A stretch of DNA of 64,000 nucleotides from Rhynochetos jubatus (taxonomy: Eukaryota; Chordata; Aves; Eurypygiformes; Rhynochetidae): assembly GCA_027574665.1 (NCBI GenBank), contig CM050657.1, positions 29,263,408 through 29,327,407 on the forward strand. The letters are read 5' to 3'. The translations under genes and the position numbers were made by a program. This document shows, piece after piece, positions 1 to 49,600 of the stretch. A model generated the notes under the pieces. It ran no database searches and had not been told where the DNA came from. It saw only the letters and a program-made list of their open reading frames with translations. How positions within the stretch are numbered: the stretch's first letter is position 1; each line of letters starts with the position of its first letter.

Positions 1-36040
<36,040 letters not shown>

Positions 36041-36227
36041 CTGAAAGACAAGAGAGAGTCATAAGACATGTTGCTTCAAGAGGCAAATGTAAAATGCTAC
36101 TGTTTCATCAAAAACTTAACACAAAATCTTTTAAACATTTTTTATTAAAAAGGCACATGAACCAAAATTCTTCTCAAGAGCAGAGATCCTCAATACAGAA
36201 CAACTGGTTTTCAGGATATAGAGCATA

Positions 36228-36283
36228 TAAATGACCCTTTAAAGGTCCCTTCCAACCCAAACTATTCTACGATTCGATGACAA
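36228..36283 (+). mobile_element. CR1 3'-end remnant
   Basis: TTTAAAGGTCCCTTCCAACC followed by CAAACTATTCTACGATTCGA is the CR1 3' terminus with its degraded ATTCTATG repeats, in plus orientation. Only about 55 bp is recognisable. It lies 190 bp upstream of the TRIP12 start-codon exon. Confidence 0.8.
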
Positions 36284-39200
36284 GACAATTCTTTTCTGAC
36301 AGACTTCTATAATTATCTTAAGGTGACAAAACAAATACAGTTTAGGAGAACCTTTATTTGTCAACATGAAGAAAAACACACTAACTAGTAAAACTCAATG
36401 CTTGATAGAGAGCAATATCGTATTTTAACTCTCATTGTGGAAGATGACAATGCCAGTTTCAGGAATAACCAGCAGTATACAAAGATTGAAGAAGTAACCT
36501 AACTGTGCTTTTAAAACGGCTTTCCTTAGTGAGCTTTCTGCAACTTCCAGTTAAGTGAAGATACATACACAGTAATTCAGGAAAAGGCATCTAGCTACAT
36601 AAGCAAGACGTTCTCTCTCATGGGAGCGTGATCAGTGGGAAAAGGTATTTGAGACAGAAGAATTAATGAGTGTACACACGATTAAAAAAACATCAGTGAC
36701 AGTGTTGTCTTACTCCTTTTGGAATTGCTTTGTGACTGCTAGAGATCTACAGACATTATTTTGTTAGTTACTTATGGAAGATTACTGTATCACACAGCTG
36801 CACTCCTCAAACAGAGGTATTTCAAAACCAAGCATGTAGCTCTTCAGTAAAGAGGGGTAACATTTGTAACCTGTGCTAAATTGGTACTTCTACACCAAGA
36901 GCATCGCAAGAGGACCACAACCAGCAAATCCACATTTACTGTTTGTTACTGTGTGGCATCAGGTAAAAAAGGTATTTGAAGGTGAAACAGAAAAAAAAAA
37001 GACACAAGAAAGAGATAAAATGAAGTTGAAGAACACACTATGCTGATTCAGTGTCTAGGGTATCTATATCACACTAAGCAAGAAGTCTGACAGGTAAAAG
37101 TTTAACACACTTCAGCTACAGATAACTAAGGCTCAGTTCAAATGCTCTCAAAATAATCCTCAAAACCTGGCATTGCCAGTAAAGCCAGACAATACTTGAC
37201 TATAATTGACTACTCCTCTGGAAGAGCCCACAGACATGAACAGATGTGAGTAGGAAAAAAAAAAGATAAGTGATTCCAGTTAACTGTAGGCCATAAGAGA
37301 CCAGGCACATAAACTGGTATCACACAAACCACCACCTCACATACCCAATACAATGCTGAAAGGAATATGTATATGGTCAAGACACCTGCACAGCACCAGA
37401 AACTAGTGATCAGCATTCTGCTTGCTCAGATTCAGTCTTGTTACACCGTAATGATACAGCTAGTACTAGCAGCTCTATGTCAGCATGCCAGAAATGTTTT
37501 AAATAAGCTCCAGGTATTACATAAGAATAAAAAGTTAGTCAGAAGAACTGCTCCCTATCCTAATCCCCACATCACAGGAGCCATAAGCATCTTTTGAAAG
37601 TTTAGTGTTCTCTTCACTAAAACACAGCAGACAACACAGCAGACAACAGCAAAAGCAGAAAGTAAGATTAATAGCCATCTTGGGGTTTTTTTAATCTTGT
37701 ATTCTTTCAAGTTTCTACGTGTAAGTAGACCACAAAATACACAATCCCATAAGATACAGTTGGTCAATGAACCTCAAAGCTAGATGCCTTGATGTTCGGA
37801 AGATGAAAAAGCTGTAAACTCTACTCCTCAGCAGGTGAGTTTTCCCCCTTCATCATTATTACTCTCCTCCTAGCTCCTTAGTCATAAGCCAATAGTCCCA
37901 ATAACAGAACAGTTTAAAGCTTTTAAGTAATACCTGACACTTTCAATCTATAACTTCTTATACTTTAGAGCACAAAGATTTACAATGGACCAGAAAAAGC
38001 CTGCTATAGCTGGAAATTATGCCAGCTTGCTGGCGCAGCCAGATCAGTCAGATTGGGGAGAGCATAAGTGGTAGCATCCTCTGCAAAGTACACCGCAGAT
38101 TCAAGACGAACCTAGCATTAACCAGGCTGAAAGCAGACCAAGCACTACCTAGGGGGGGTCTAGCTGAAGTCCATCACAGGCACTGCAAAATGCTGTTGTG
38201 CATTCTCTCGACATCTTTGTATTCAAGCATCAAATAAAAAAACCCCATCTCTTCAAAAATAAACATCAGCAAGCAGGCACATTTTGTGTCTTTTCTGAAA
38301 GGAGGTAAGGTCCCCTCCTGTATAAAGGTTAACGGAGGCTGAAATTGCGTACCAATGTCAAACTATCAGTAGTACTATGGAATGGTTGCCATAGGTCTAC
38401 TGGATCATCTCGTACTGACTATGAGAATATGCATTCCAGCAGGTTTCATTCTGCAAGAGGCAGTGCTCCAGAGCCATATGCTTCCCCACCTCAGCCAGTA
38501 CCTGTGCTCCTACACAGAACACAAGAAGAGTTAGCTGAAGAAAGTCTCACATGGTGCTGTCTAAGGAAACTTCAGTTTGCTGTTGACCTGTCTGGGTCAG
38601 CCAGCCACTTTAAGTAAAATAGCCTGTGCTCAGGAGTCATGCAGCAGTCGTTGTCATACACATGGTATTTTTCAGCTGTAAAGAAGAAAAACGGCAGCTG
38701 GTTTATCCTGCAAAGCATCTGTCAAGTCAATCTGATGTCTAGAGCTACCTCCTATATTGAAACCTCTCACCTATGTTTCTTACTGTGTAGTGTGTTCCCA
38801 TATGAGTCCCAGTTGGCCTTTAAATATAATGTTGCTTCATGATTTGGCTACAGCCTTTAACATCAAAACATTAAGTCTCACTGCAAGTATCTGAAGCCAC
38901 ACAACACCATGTGCACACTGAGTCCAGTAGGGAGAGACCTTTTCAGTGAGCCAAACATGCTAGAATGACAAGAACAGAGCTCTGAAGTTCCTAAAACTGA
39001 ACTGTTCTCAGACTTGTCCCTCCATCTGTTAAGCCTCACTCCCAGCACTAGGCTTATTATTCCCTCTTTAGGTATCTAAACTCAAAGGACATGTGCGACC
39101 CAGTAGATGTGTTGAATGCGTCAGTGCAGTCCTGTCACGTTTCAAGACAATTTCCTCAACTGCACTGAGCATTCTCACCATACCTACAATAAGAAAGAGC

Positions 39201-42200
39201 TACAGCTGTACATCAGACCTCCATGCTTCAGTTGACAGGCTTTGCAATTTATGAATTTTAAGTTCAGGTCCTCTTCTAGCACAAGATTTTCTGTAAACAA
39301 GCCACTTCAGTTAAAGTGTCACAACTCCAAATCCCTAGCTGTAATGATGCCAAAGCACTGGCCTGCAGGTGCTCTCCTCATCAGCTGACTCTTTAGACTG
39401 AGGATGAATACTAAAAGGCAGAATTTCTAATAAACCCACAACGTATCTTCTGAAGATATCTAACAGGACAGGCATCGAATAGTTATTATCTTGCACAGTA
39501 TTCTTGAGTTTTAGTAAACACTGTTTGATTAATCATTAACAGTCATCTTTGTTAATGTATAAGAGAGCAACTGGAATTCATTTCTACAGACCTAACATAC
39601 ACATTACAAACATCATAGCTAATATACAACCAACATATTACTTGGAGAGTTTCCATAGGAACAGAAGATGCACAAACCACTTGTCAACTTGCAATGAAGC
39701 CTTTACCTTTCTTCTCCTGGAAAAGCCAATAGCAAGTGACTGACACTCTTCTGTAACTTTGAAGCAAACACAGGAAACAGATGACTACAGAACAAGCCTG
39801 TACCTGCTTTCACTTAACACCTAAAAGCAGCCTCTAGAGGTTACTATGCACTGTGATGTAGGCTACAGAAAGGAAGAGTAAACTGGAACACTCCGACAAG
39901 CTCTAAAGCCACTAACAGCGTAACAAGGCAAACCACTATCAACCCCTGCAAAAATGGAGTTAAATGTTTTCACAAAGAGAAGGACTTCCTTAATCTACAA
40001 GGATGAGTTCTAGCACTTGTTTGGATGTTTTTGGTGGTTTATTTGAGGTTTAAGTTCTTTACAAGAGTCTTGGTACTACAATTATTTTTCAGGCTCTTGC
40101 ACTCCAGTTTCCTGAATATTTAAGGATACACCTAGCACATCTGTCTATAATACTGCATTATAATGCCTGTTACCTGCTTGGAGTTAAATACATTGGTTGG
40201 CATACTTTCTCTTTTGTACCTTGGTCCAAAACCGAGTGCCTTAATGCTACTGCAGCAAGCCAGGTTCTCAAAACTGCAAAGACTTACTGCCCTGAAGTCA
40301 GTATTCAGCAGCAGGGGTGGGAAGAAGGCAAAGACAGGAGGATGTTTATATGCCTTCTAAGTTCGGAACATTTTCTTCCAGTAAGTTGCACATCTTGCCA
40401 GCCAGAGCCCAGAGTTCAGCGTACTTATCAGAAAATGTTAAGTCTAAGACTGCAGATTTATATTCCTTCACTTCAATGTAGATAACATTAAATTTACTTG
40501 ATCAGCTGTATCTGTGACAAATCTAGTCAGTTAAGGTAGAAGCAACATCTTAAGTATACAAGTCATTTAAGAGTTGAGACATTAATTGCAACTAAACTGA
40601 AGAACTTGCTGCATATGGTTCAGTAACTACTGAATTGTTTTAGGGCTACATTATTTCACTTTAAACTAATCTCATAGCTGCACCTCATTTTTGCTCACTG
40701 CTCAGAAGGTTCTCCTCATTTACCTGCAAACATACACACCTACTTTCTTGCCTTGCAAGCATGAGCTTGCAAGCACTCATTCAATTCCTTCTGCAACTTC
40801 ACCAGCTGACTCAGTTTAAAGCAACTAACTGGGACTAAAAAGGTTTCCTAATGAAGTTGAGTCTTGCACTGCTGATTTTGACAATAATTTTCCTTACTAT
40901 ACTCTAAATTGAATAGTTACTGAATCTGCCCAGTTCTTCCACTGCAGTCCTCACCTCCAAACAAATTTCATGTCAGAGCTCCATGTAGACAGAAGCTTGT
41001 CTTTTCAGCTTCACAGCCTCTAGTCCCTTCTGCTTGTAGAAATAGTTCATGGAATAATTTAGGGAGTGGGTACAACAACTTACTGAAGACTTCCTAGAAA
41101 ATTTTTCCATGACATCTCCCAAATTCTTACCATATCTTTCTTCTTCCTGACAGCAAATTTCTATACACAAACAAGAGAAAAAGATGCTTTCCCATGAGCT
41201 GCAAGGTGCTGTAAGGTCCAGTAAGGTGGATGGATTCCAGCTGCATTCATGCAACTCCTGTGTTATTCAGCTACACGGAAGCATTAAGCCTTAATCACTG
41301 ACAGCCTTTCCTCCTTCCAACATAGGAAGAACAATTTATCACTTATTTTCTTATCTACTTCCAATTCTACCTTCTCCCCATTAATAGCTGTAAGCTGTCT
41401 ACATGACTCAAAGATGCTAGAACACACTAAGGCTTACCTGCTACCCTGCATCTACTGATGTAAAAAGCACATGGTGACTTTTATCAGATCAAGTTTCTTT
41501 TATATAGGAACCACATGAAATTGCACTGAATCACACATGAAGCTGGACCATATTCTTTCTGTATTCTCCCCCTCCAATGCTAAAGAAAAACAAACTACAC
41601 ACAGATAAATACATGAGCAGACACAATAACTAAAGCAAATTACATACATATAGAAAAGTCTTCAGGACAAACAAAACTCTAGCACCTCTTAGTACTGTAA
41701 CATTACATCACTGCTGAGGAGACAGACGAGTAGGTATCAAGGAAGTTTCTTCTTAAAACAAGCATGTTAAGTGGTAAGGAAACAGATTCCTACAGCTCTT
41801 CCAGCACAGAATTTCTACAAACTTATATAGTTGCATCACTTTTGTCAGTTCTCTTGGAAGACATTAATAAGATATTGATGCCAGATACAAAGGCATGCAG
41901 AGAAGAAAGTAATACACTATCAGAAAATAGCGCTTTCAGCAAAAGTATTTGACAAAGTCATGCAATAGATGTCAGTTCAATTAATCTGCAATCTCAGATC
42001 TGTGTAGATGTACATGTGTGCAAGGACACACTCTCCATCCCTCTCAAGGACAGGCCCTCTAAGAAAAGAAACAACTCTGGCCATGTTCCTCACTGTAATC
42101 ACATATAGCTCAGGAAGCAATTCCTCCCCTTCAGCTCCTCGAAACCACACCACAGTAACCTGGACTACAACGAGGAAGTATGCAAAATGGGCACATAAAC

Positions 42201-42482
42201 TACACATACCAAAGGAGTCCAGCCACTGAAGATATTAGACACCTAGGACTAGCTTACATGTCAATTTTTACACTGGTTAACTTTAGACAATACATAACCT
42301 GTTAGCCAGAGACAGATTTTTCCAAATTGCAGGGGGAAGGGGGAAGAATAAGCTTCAGCACAATGTTACTCTTAGATTAATTTACAAAGAAAGACTTCTT
42401 TTTAATTCAGCTACTCTGTAATCATTAGTGTGAAAGCATTTCCCACTTGACCATAAATACATTTAAGCTAGACACTATGGGG

Positions 42483-42501
42483 GTGTGTGTGTGTGTGTGT
42501 G
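42483..42501. repeat. (GT)n microsatellite
   Basis: About nine GT dinucleotide units after a G-run, a short simple repeat in the TRIP12 5' intron. Confidence 0.9.
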
Positions 42502-45049
42502 GTGGAAATCAGTAAAGGTTACCCCCTGTTCCATTAACTTTACAACAGTCAGCCATCAAAAGATTATGGCAGCCTTTGGGGCTGGCTACATTAGGAAGAA
42601 GTTAGCTTTCCTCTCAGTCTTTCAAGAGCTTAGACCCTGACTAGCCTTCTAGCTGAGGCAGGGGCAGTGCAGGCGGCTACCTTCAGAGAACCAGCAAAAC
42701 GAGTGGCTAGGAACTTGAAAGGATGTAACCACTAGGTTTAGATTCTCTGGACAGCATCTCTGCGTATATGTCTATAATGAACTACAGACAAAGACCGGGA
42801 AGAGAAAGTCTTGGCATGGAAGAAGGGAGAAGAGCTAAAAATACAATCTTTTGTGATCTCATGGTTCAGAATTAGGGGAACTATACTGGTAATTGGTAAT
42901 TTGAATATTTATCACCTCAAACTGAAGCATTACAAGTTCCCACAGGAGATAAGAACACTGAAAAGATGCACAACTGCTCACTAGCAGAATGCCCAGGTCG
43001 TTAGAACTGTATGATCCACAGGTTATACATGCCATGACCCCAAGCCAGTGAGGCAGCACATACCTACCAACTTCTGCTTGGTGAAAGGACTGGAAGATAT
43101 CTGTGCAAAGGATACCATAGCTTGAGAACACATTCGGAAAGTCAGAGGTCAAGTATTGTTTAAGCTAAAATCTAAATACATGCTACCACGTGGTCCAGAG
43201 CCAGTAAGAACAGTTCTGTGACTTTTGGGAAGACATTTGATTAGAAAGAAAACAGTGGATTGGCCTATATACCACAGCCAGAAACTTAATGTGTCCTTTT
43301 GGGCTAGGGAAAGTCAAACCAAAAGAGCAAACAGGGCACTATTCAAAACTACAGAGAACCATAGGTACTGCTGACAGATCGCCTTATAAGCAGTCAGCAT
43401 TACAACTGATTGCTTAAGAACCAAGAGAAAGTTATGGATGGAAGGAGGTCCACAAATTAGCTAAAAAAAAAAAATGCACCTGCAGAAGTTAGACAGCAGA
43501 ACATTCCTGTTCATCTGGACAGCTTAAAGGAACCAAAAGAAAGAGATCACAGCTCATGTTCTATTCTCTATGGTAGCACACATTACAAAGGTGAGCTCAG
43601 GTGTCTCAGGGCTGTTTATACAACTAGTGTCATGGTACACAGGAACTCACAGCTTCATTTCATTACTGAGGAAAGAATGACCATTTTAGTGCACTAAGAA
43701 ATTAAACCAGGACTAAAGCTTAACTAAGTTCTGTGAGCTGGTTAAAGGGGCTAGCTAATACAAGGACAGTAAAAGACTTGAACTCCTATACTCCTTTCCT
43801 CTGGAAGACCAGAAGCTGCAGTCTGAGGAGAAAAAAAAGTAAAGTTGCCTTGAAGAAATATAATGCTGTTTTGAGGGCAACAGTCTTCAGTTCCACCACT
43901 TCACTGCTTTGCTTCTCTTATGTTCAACAAGGACAGAAATATTACAAGTTGCGTCACTCTTCTTTGGACCGTGTTTTGGTTCACAGAAGTACACAAGTGT
44001 CATCCAGATCTTACATCTTCATCCAAAGGAGAAGTCAAGACAAATAGAAAGCATTTCATTTTATTCTCTTGTTTCTCTATAGTTTTACATTCTGTATCTT
44101 TGATAATTAGAAGTATTGTCAACAGCAACTATTCCTCTTGGTGTTGAGAGCATCAGCACTGGAGTTCACTATAAAAAGCAATCTTTTAGAACATTTGCAA
44201 AGGTAGATCATAATTCAAAGAATCTGCCCTTGTAAAAAGTATTCAAAGAATCAAGTTATTCTTCTCCAAATAAACCAAGTTTCTTACCTTTCCATATCCC
44301 CATTTGCAACACATCCAAACTAGTTCAAGGTAAGTTTTCCATCAGTGTACAGTTTGACTTGAATTTATTAGCCAAGGGAATGCTCTCTCAATGGCAGAAT
44401 GCCAGGACTCAACATTTCAAGAAAATACTTTCATGTTTACTACACCTGTAGTTTCTGGGACTTCAATGCTCCGTTTCGGTTTGGTTTTTTAACCACCTAA
44501 ACATTAAGTTCTGTTGCAGAATTCAGTGAATTCAGTTAAAAGTTTTTCTGCTCACAAATACAGATATTATCAAAAGCATAAGACCCCAGAAACTTCTGAA
44601 TCAATCTTTACTTACTAAAAGAATCCTCTGATCTGGACAGCTGCAAGTCAGCCAGCAACTGCTCAGCTTCAGAAGAAACCCAGAGATACTTAAGCCATCT
44701 CAGTAACATGAAAGATTTGTTAAATCACATGGAGAACAGGCACACAAACATAGCAAACATCAGAATACTGAAACAGTTTTTGTCTCTCTCTTTTAGCACA
44801 GCAATGGGAAAGAGAATGGAAGAACAACGAATGGGTGTGTTCAAAGTTTATTCTCCTGTAGAGCAAAATTTCTCTGCCAAATCAGACCATGTAGCAAGAG
44901 CTTGACTTCACATCTACAGGAACCTTAAACTTAGTACTGACAAGCTGCTACACAGAGAAGTTAACACTATGAGAGTGTCCACAGGCAATTCTGCTACCTG
45001 GTGTTAATACAGCTGTCATTCCAACTTGTTAGCTACAATGGAAATACTT

Positions 45050-45066
45050 CCCCCCCCCCCCCCCCC
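45050..45066. repeat. Poly-C run of 17
   Basis: An uninterrupted run of 17 C on the plus strand in the TRIP12 5' intron. Its length is prone to sequencing error. Confidence 0.85.
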
Positions 45067-45721
45067 TTTAAATTATAAAAAAGCAACACATATTTCCAAG
45101 GGAAAAGAACATTTTTCAGCAGCCAAATTCTAACCAAAACTGCTATTTGTACCCAGAGTGAATTAATGTGAATTATTCTTTGCTTCCAGCACACTCCCGA
45201 CAAAAACCATCCCAAGCAATAGAAGTAAAGTGTCATATGTCCTTCATTTTCAGCTTCTTTAGAAACCCTTGTTCAGTAGGAGCCAGAATTCCCTATTTAT
45301 GTGACAGCTTCAGCTTTCACTAACATGATAAAAAAACCCATGCTGCCTGGCAAGTTTGAGGGAGAACATTCTCTTTCAAAGAAGGAAATTAATTTGAATT
45401 AGGAGCTTTTACCTTCTGTTAAGACAATATGAACAAAGCACAGAATCCTTCATGACATACAGATCAGTGACATTGCCAGAAATGAAGGCGGTAGGTAGCA
45501 GGTAGGTGGTCACGTTAAGACCAAGCAAACGTATGGCAAAGTTGGGGCAGAGGGCATTTGTTACCAGTGAAAAGTCAGCTGATTATTGCAAATTTCAATT
45601 TAGAAGTTTGTATTGTCATGCAAGTGAACCAAGAAGTACCCAAGATCATCACCTACTCCAAGTCTGCCCTGCCGCCTTTGAGCTGCATAGCTCCATTTAC
45701 TCCAACATTATGAGTTTGAAT

Positions 45722-46311
45722 CACAGAATCAATCCTAGAATAGTTTGGGTTGGAAGGGACCTTAAAGACAATGCAGTTCCAAGCCCTCTGCCATCGGCAG
45801 GGTCACCTTCCACTACACCAGGTTGCTCAAAGCCAGGGCCAGGCTGGATGAGAAGACAGCCAGGGATGGGGCACCCACAGCTTCTCTGGGCAACCTGTCC
45901 CAGCGCCTCACCACCCTCCCTCTCCAGGAAGAGCTTCTTCCTGATATCCAACCTAAATCTCCCCACTTTCAATTTCAACACATTACCCCTTGTCCTGTCA
46001 CTACAGGCCCTTGGAAAAAAGACCCCCACACATAGCTTTCTTGTAGGCCCCCTTCAGGTACTGGAAGGCTGCAATAAGGTCTCTCCGATGCCTTCTCTTC
46101 TCCAGGCTGAATAAACCCAACTCTCTCAGCCTGTCTCCATAGCAGAGGTGCTCCAGCCCTCAGAGCACCTTTTAGCCTCTTCTGGACTCACTCCAACTGG
46201 TTGATATCTTTCTGATGCTGAGGGCTTCACAGCTGGACACAGAACTCCAGGTGGGGTCTCACAAGAGCAGAGTAGAGAGGGAGAATCCCCTCCCTCGACC
46301 TGCTGGCCACA
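45722..46311 (-). mobile_element. CR1 LINE fragment, 3' part
   Basis: The low-coordinate end carries the typical avian CR1 3' terminus in reverse complement (GTTTGGGTTGGAAGGGACC). It continues through the AGGCCCTTGGAAAAAAGACC and GGTGGGGTCTCACAAGAGC regions. The element is in minus orientation, 5'-truncated, about 590 bp. It lies in the TRIP12 5' intron in the same orientation as the gene. Open frames crossing it on the plus strand are antisense artefacts. Confidence 0.92.
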
Positions 46312-46653
46312 CTTGTAGAACATACTTCTACAACACCAAGCCTCTTCCCTACTCTAACCCCACAGGCCAGATGGTGCCTCACATGTAAGTTTGCCATTCA
46401 CCTGCATCCAGCACACACAGCCTGTGAGTAAAGTCAAGTTCAATAGCACCCCAAGCCAGATACTGGTATGGTACATACCCATGTCCTACCTGCAAAGCCT
46501 GTTAGACAATGCATGCCCCAAGTTGGCAGGGCACAGGCAACCTGCTGTTCCCAATCAACTTTTGCCAAGCTGTCTTTAAATTAGAGAGCTAGTGAGCTCA
46601 GTGGATAGTAAAACATGGTTTGGCCACCCAAAGTACAGTCTGTTAGACAACTT

Positions 46654-46665
46654 GGGGGGGGGGGG
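46654..46665. repeat. Poly-G run of 12
   Basis: An uninterrupted run of 12 G on the plus strand, about 340 bp beyond the 45.7-kb CR1 copy. Confidence 0.85.
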
Positions 46666-49600
46666 TGGAAACAAAAGAGTTACTGCTGGAAGAAGAAACA
46701 CAAAACAGATGACATGTACAGTCAGATTAGAGAAGTGCTACAGATAAACCTAAGATTACAGTTCTAAGGGCATTATGTAGATTTACCTTGAAATCAAGGT
46801 AAAGAGATGAGACTGGGTCTTCATTTTTATAATATTCAGCTTGAAACAAGTTTACACACAGAAATGCCAAAAGTTGAGAAGCCTGTTCACTCATACTAGC
46901 ATATCTTGAAACACTTTAAGCCAAGAACATTTTGAAAAAGTCATCTGTTTACAGAGGAAGGGAGAGTACTTAGCTATTATCTACCTAACTAGAATGGGTG
47001 TCAAATTTTTTCATCTTCAAAGTATCCTTTATAAAAGTTTTGGAGAAATCAGGAGGATCTCAGGAGTTTTCCTTTTGTTTTTTTAATCACTGATACTTAG
47101 CTCTGACTCAAGCTGATGTCTGTTGAGTTTCCTTTCCTAGACTGTCTCATGCAGGTTACACTATCTTCCTGAAGACAGACCTCTACCCAAATGCTACACA
47201 AAAAAGGTCAGAGGCCTAATGCATGGCAACATTCTTATGCCACGTGATATAATCTGGGAAATGGTTTAATTGTAGTTGTTGTTGAAGAAATCCAATTAAA
47301 ACAGGTTAAGTTTCCGGCTTCCTCAGCACTGGATCTGCATATGGGTCTTTAGCTATCACAAGGTTACTGCAACAACAAACAAAGGAATCAAAACACTTTT
47401 AAAGTTTCTAAACTGGGTAGTGCTCAAACCAATAGCATCTTGGAATTACGTGCCACAGATACACCTTCTCAACAAAAACAACCCCCATCATCTATATCTT
47501 GACATACCTTGCACTGATGTAATTAAGAGCAAGCTCCAATACACATACCAAGTTACTGACATAAGCACAATTAAAGACATTTACCTTGTATGAAATCATG
47601 AACCAAACTACCTACCAAATCTCTGTATAGAGAAACAGAAGTCCTGTGTAAAGCTGAACAAAAGGAAGTCACACCCAAAAAAAACACCTGTTAAACACCA
47701 AGGATTAAGCTGTCTTTAAGTTGATCCTATCATTGACAGGATCAGGACTTCACAGTGCTCAGAGCTATTCTTTCATGGTGAAGAACACACAGTATTAGCT
47801 TCCACAACCGCATTTTAGGAAGGTTCCAACCTTTAGAGTCATGGAAAGTGCTACATGTGCTACCCACACACTTTCCTTGCACAAGCAACACCTGTAGCTA
47901 TGCCCATATTTCATAGTTCAGTAGATTAACAAGTTGACACTAATAAGGTATTTTTCCTCAGAATGATAGCATGGCCAAGTTTGCCAAAGTCTGAATTCCT
48001 TGCTGATAGCCCCTTGAGAGTTGGAAGAAAACCTACTTACTTCCTGGCAAGGAGATGTTCCAAGAGATGCTGCCTAAATCTGTTCAATGCTTTTTGTTAC
48101 CTCCCAACTACTGGTCTCTGATGTACAGAAAGGATTCACAGACTACCAGTAATACAGAACACATCAGAAGAGCACAAGAGTTTCTCCATCACTCCAAGAT
48201 ACTTATAAAAGAATAAGCAGAGTTGTTGGCTTTCTGTAACTTGATTACAGGACCAAAATTATTATTTAAGAACTAGGTATTATTTGATTTGATAAACCTT
48301 TGTTCTTGCAATGTGCTCTGTGGCCCAGTCAGAATACTTGGGAGTTGTCTCCTATAGGGGTGACCTTTTATCCTACATTAATGCTTAACTATGTGCCTTA
48401 CAAGCACACCTACAATCTATCATCCCCAAACACCACACTGATTCTGGTCTTGTCGAGATTTGGAAAAGAATATGGTGAGGAAGAGAGGAAAGGAAGACAG
48501 TGTTTAAGTACTTTGTACATATATCAAAGAATACTTTGGAGCAAAGCTACGAATCCTTCTTGCTACACTCCTGAAATACAACTTTGCATATGTGAAAAAA
48601 ATGCCCTACAAGGAACTGGAAGCAAACTTCACTTAACCCTAACCCTATGCAAGTATAAATAACAAAGCAGCTTAGATGATAGACAGTCACAAATGTGTAG
48701 TTTAAAATTCTTCCCACCTCACAGCTGGGCCACCAACCTTAACAATGCAGCAAATACACACCAAGAATAGGTGCAACTGTAGTTTGCTCCATAACCTGTA
48801 ACAAGCTAACTTAATTTTGGGTGCACTTTGACTTAACTGGACATTTAAATCACTACATTCTACTACAGGATGAACTTCTGCTTCTACTGCCACAGGTCTG
48901 GGCTTGCACTAGTCAGTAGCTGCTTTTGATATTGTCAACAGAAAGACCAAATCCTTCTGAAGTAGGCTTTTTTTAACAAAGTTAAATAATACACATAAAG
49001 ATAGGGACTTACAAGCCCAAACTCAAAAATGTCTCACACAAGCTATCTGTGAATCAGAGGAAATAACAGTAGTTTGAGTCTTCTCTACTTGTCACATTCT
49101 GATCTCAGACCAGCAGTCATGAATCAACAGGCACAAAACTCTGGGTCCCCAAAATCCTTGCCTCTGCTGCCCAAAGCTTAAGCATTCTGGGTGAACATCT
49201 TTAGAACACCTTCCCTTAAGGGAACTAATCAGAGATACCCATGGGAGCAACTACCTTTCATGGTATAGCTATAACATTTACGAGAATACAACCAGTCAGT
49301 GGTATAAAAACTGAACACATACTTTCTGCACATTGTTTTTTCTCCTCCTGTTAGCCTTTAGGTGGCAACTAGCTATTTTAGGCTACAAGTCAGGCACTTG
49401 AAGTACTCCAATCAAATGGGATCAAAAAAAAAAAAAACAACAACCCCCAACACACAGCAAGGAAGAACTGCCCCTTTGCATTAAAAAACACCCTAACAAA
49501 AAAAAACCCCTCTTTGAAAAGAGATGCCATTAATGTTGATACTATTTCCAGGAATGGGCCCTCTCCTTTCCTGAGAAACTAAAATTTAAGACTGGTTTTC

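Noticed and set aside
45506..46114. 202-codon open frame on the plus strand
   Set aside because: Most of it is antisense CR1 sequence and there is no recognised domain.
48633..48647. Telomere-like TTAACCCTAACCCTA
   Set aside because: Only about two repeat units, which is expected by chance and not evidence of an interstitial telomere.
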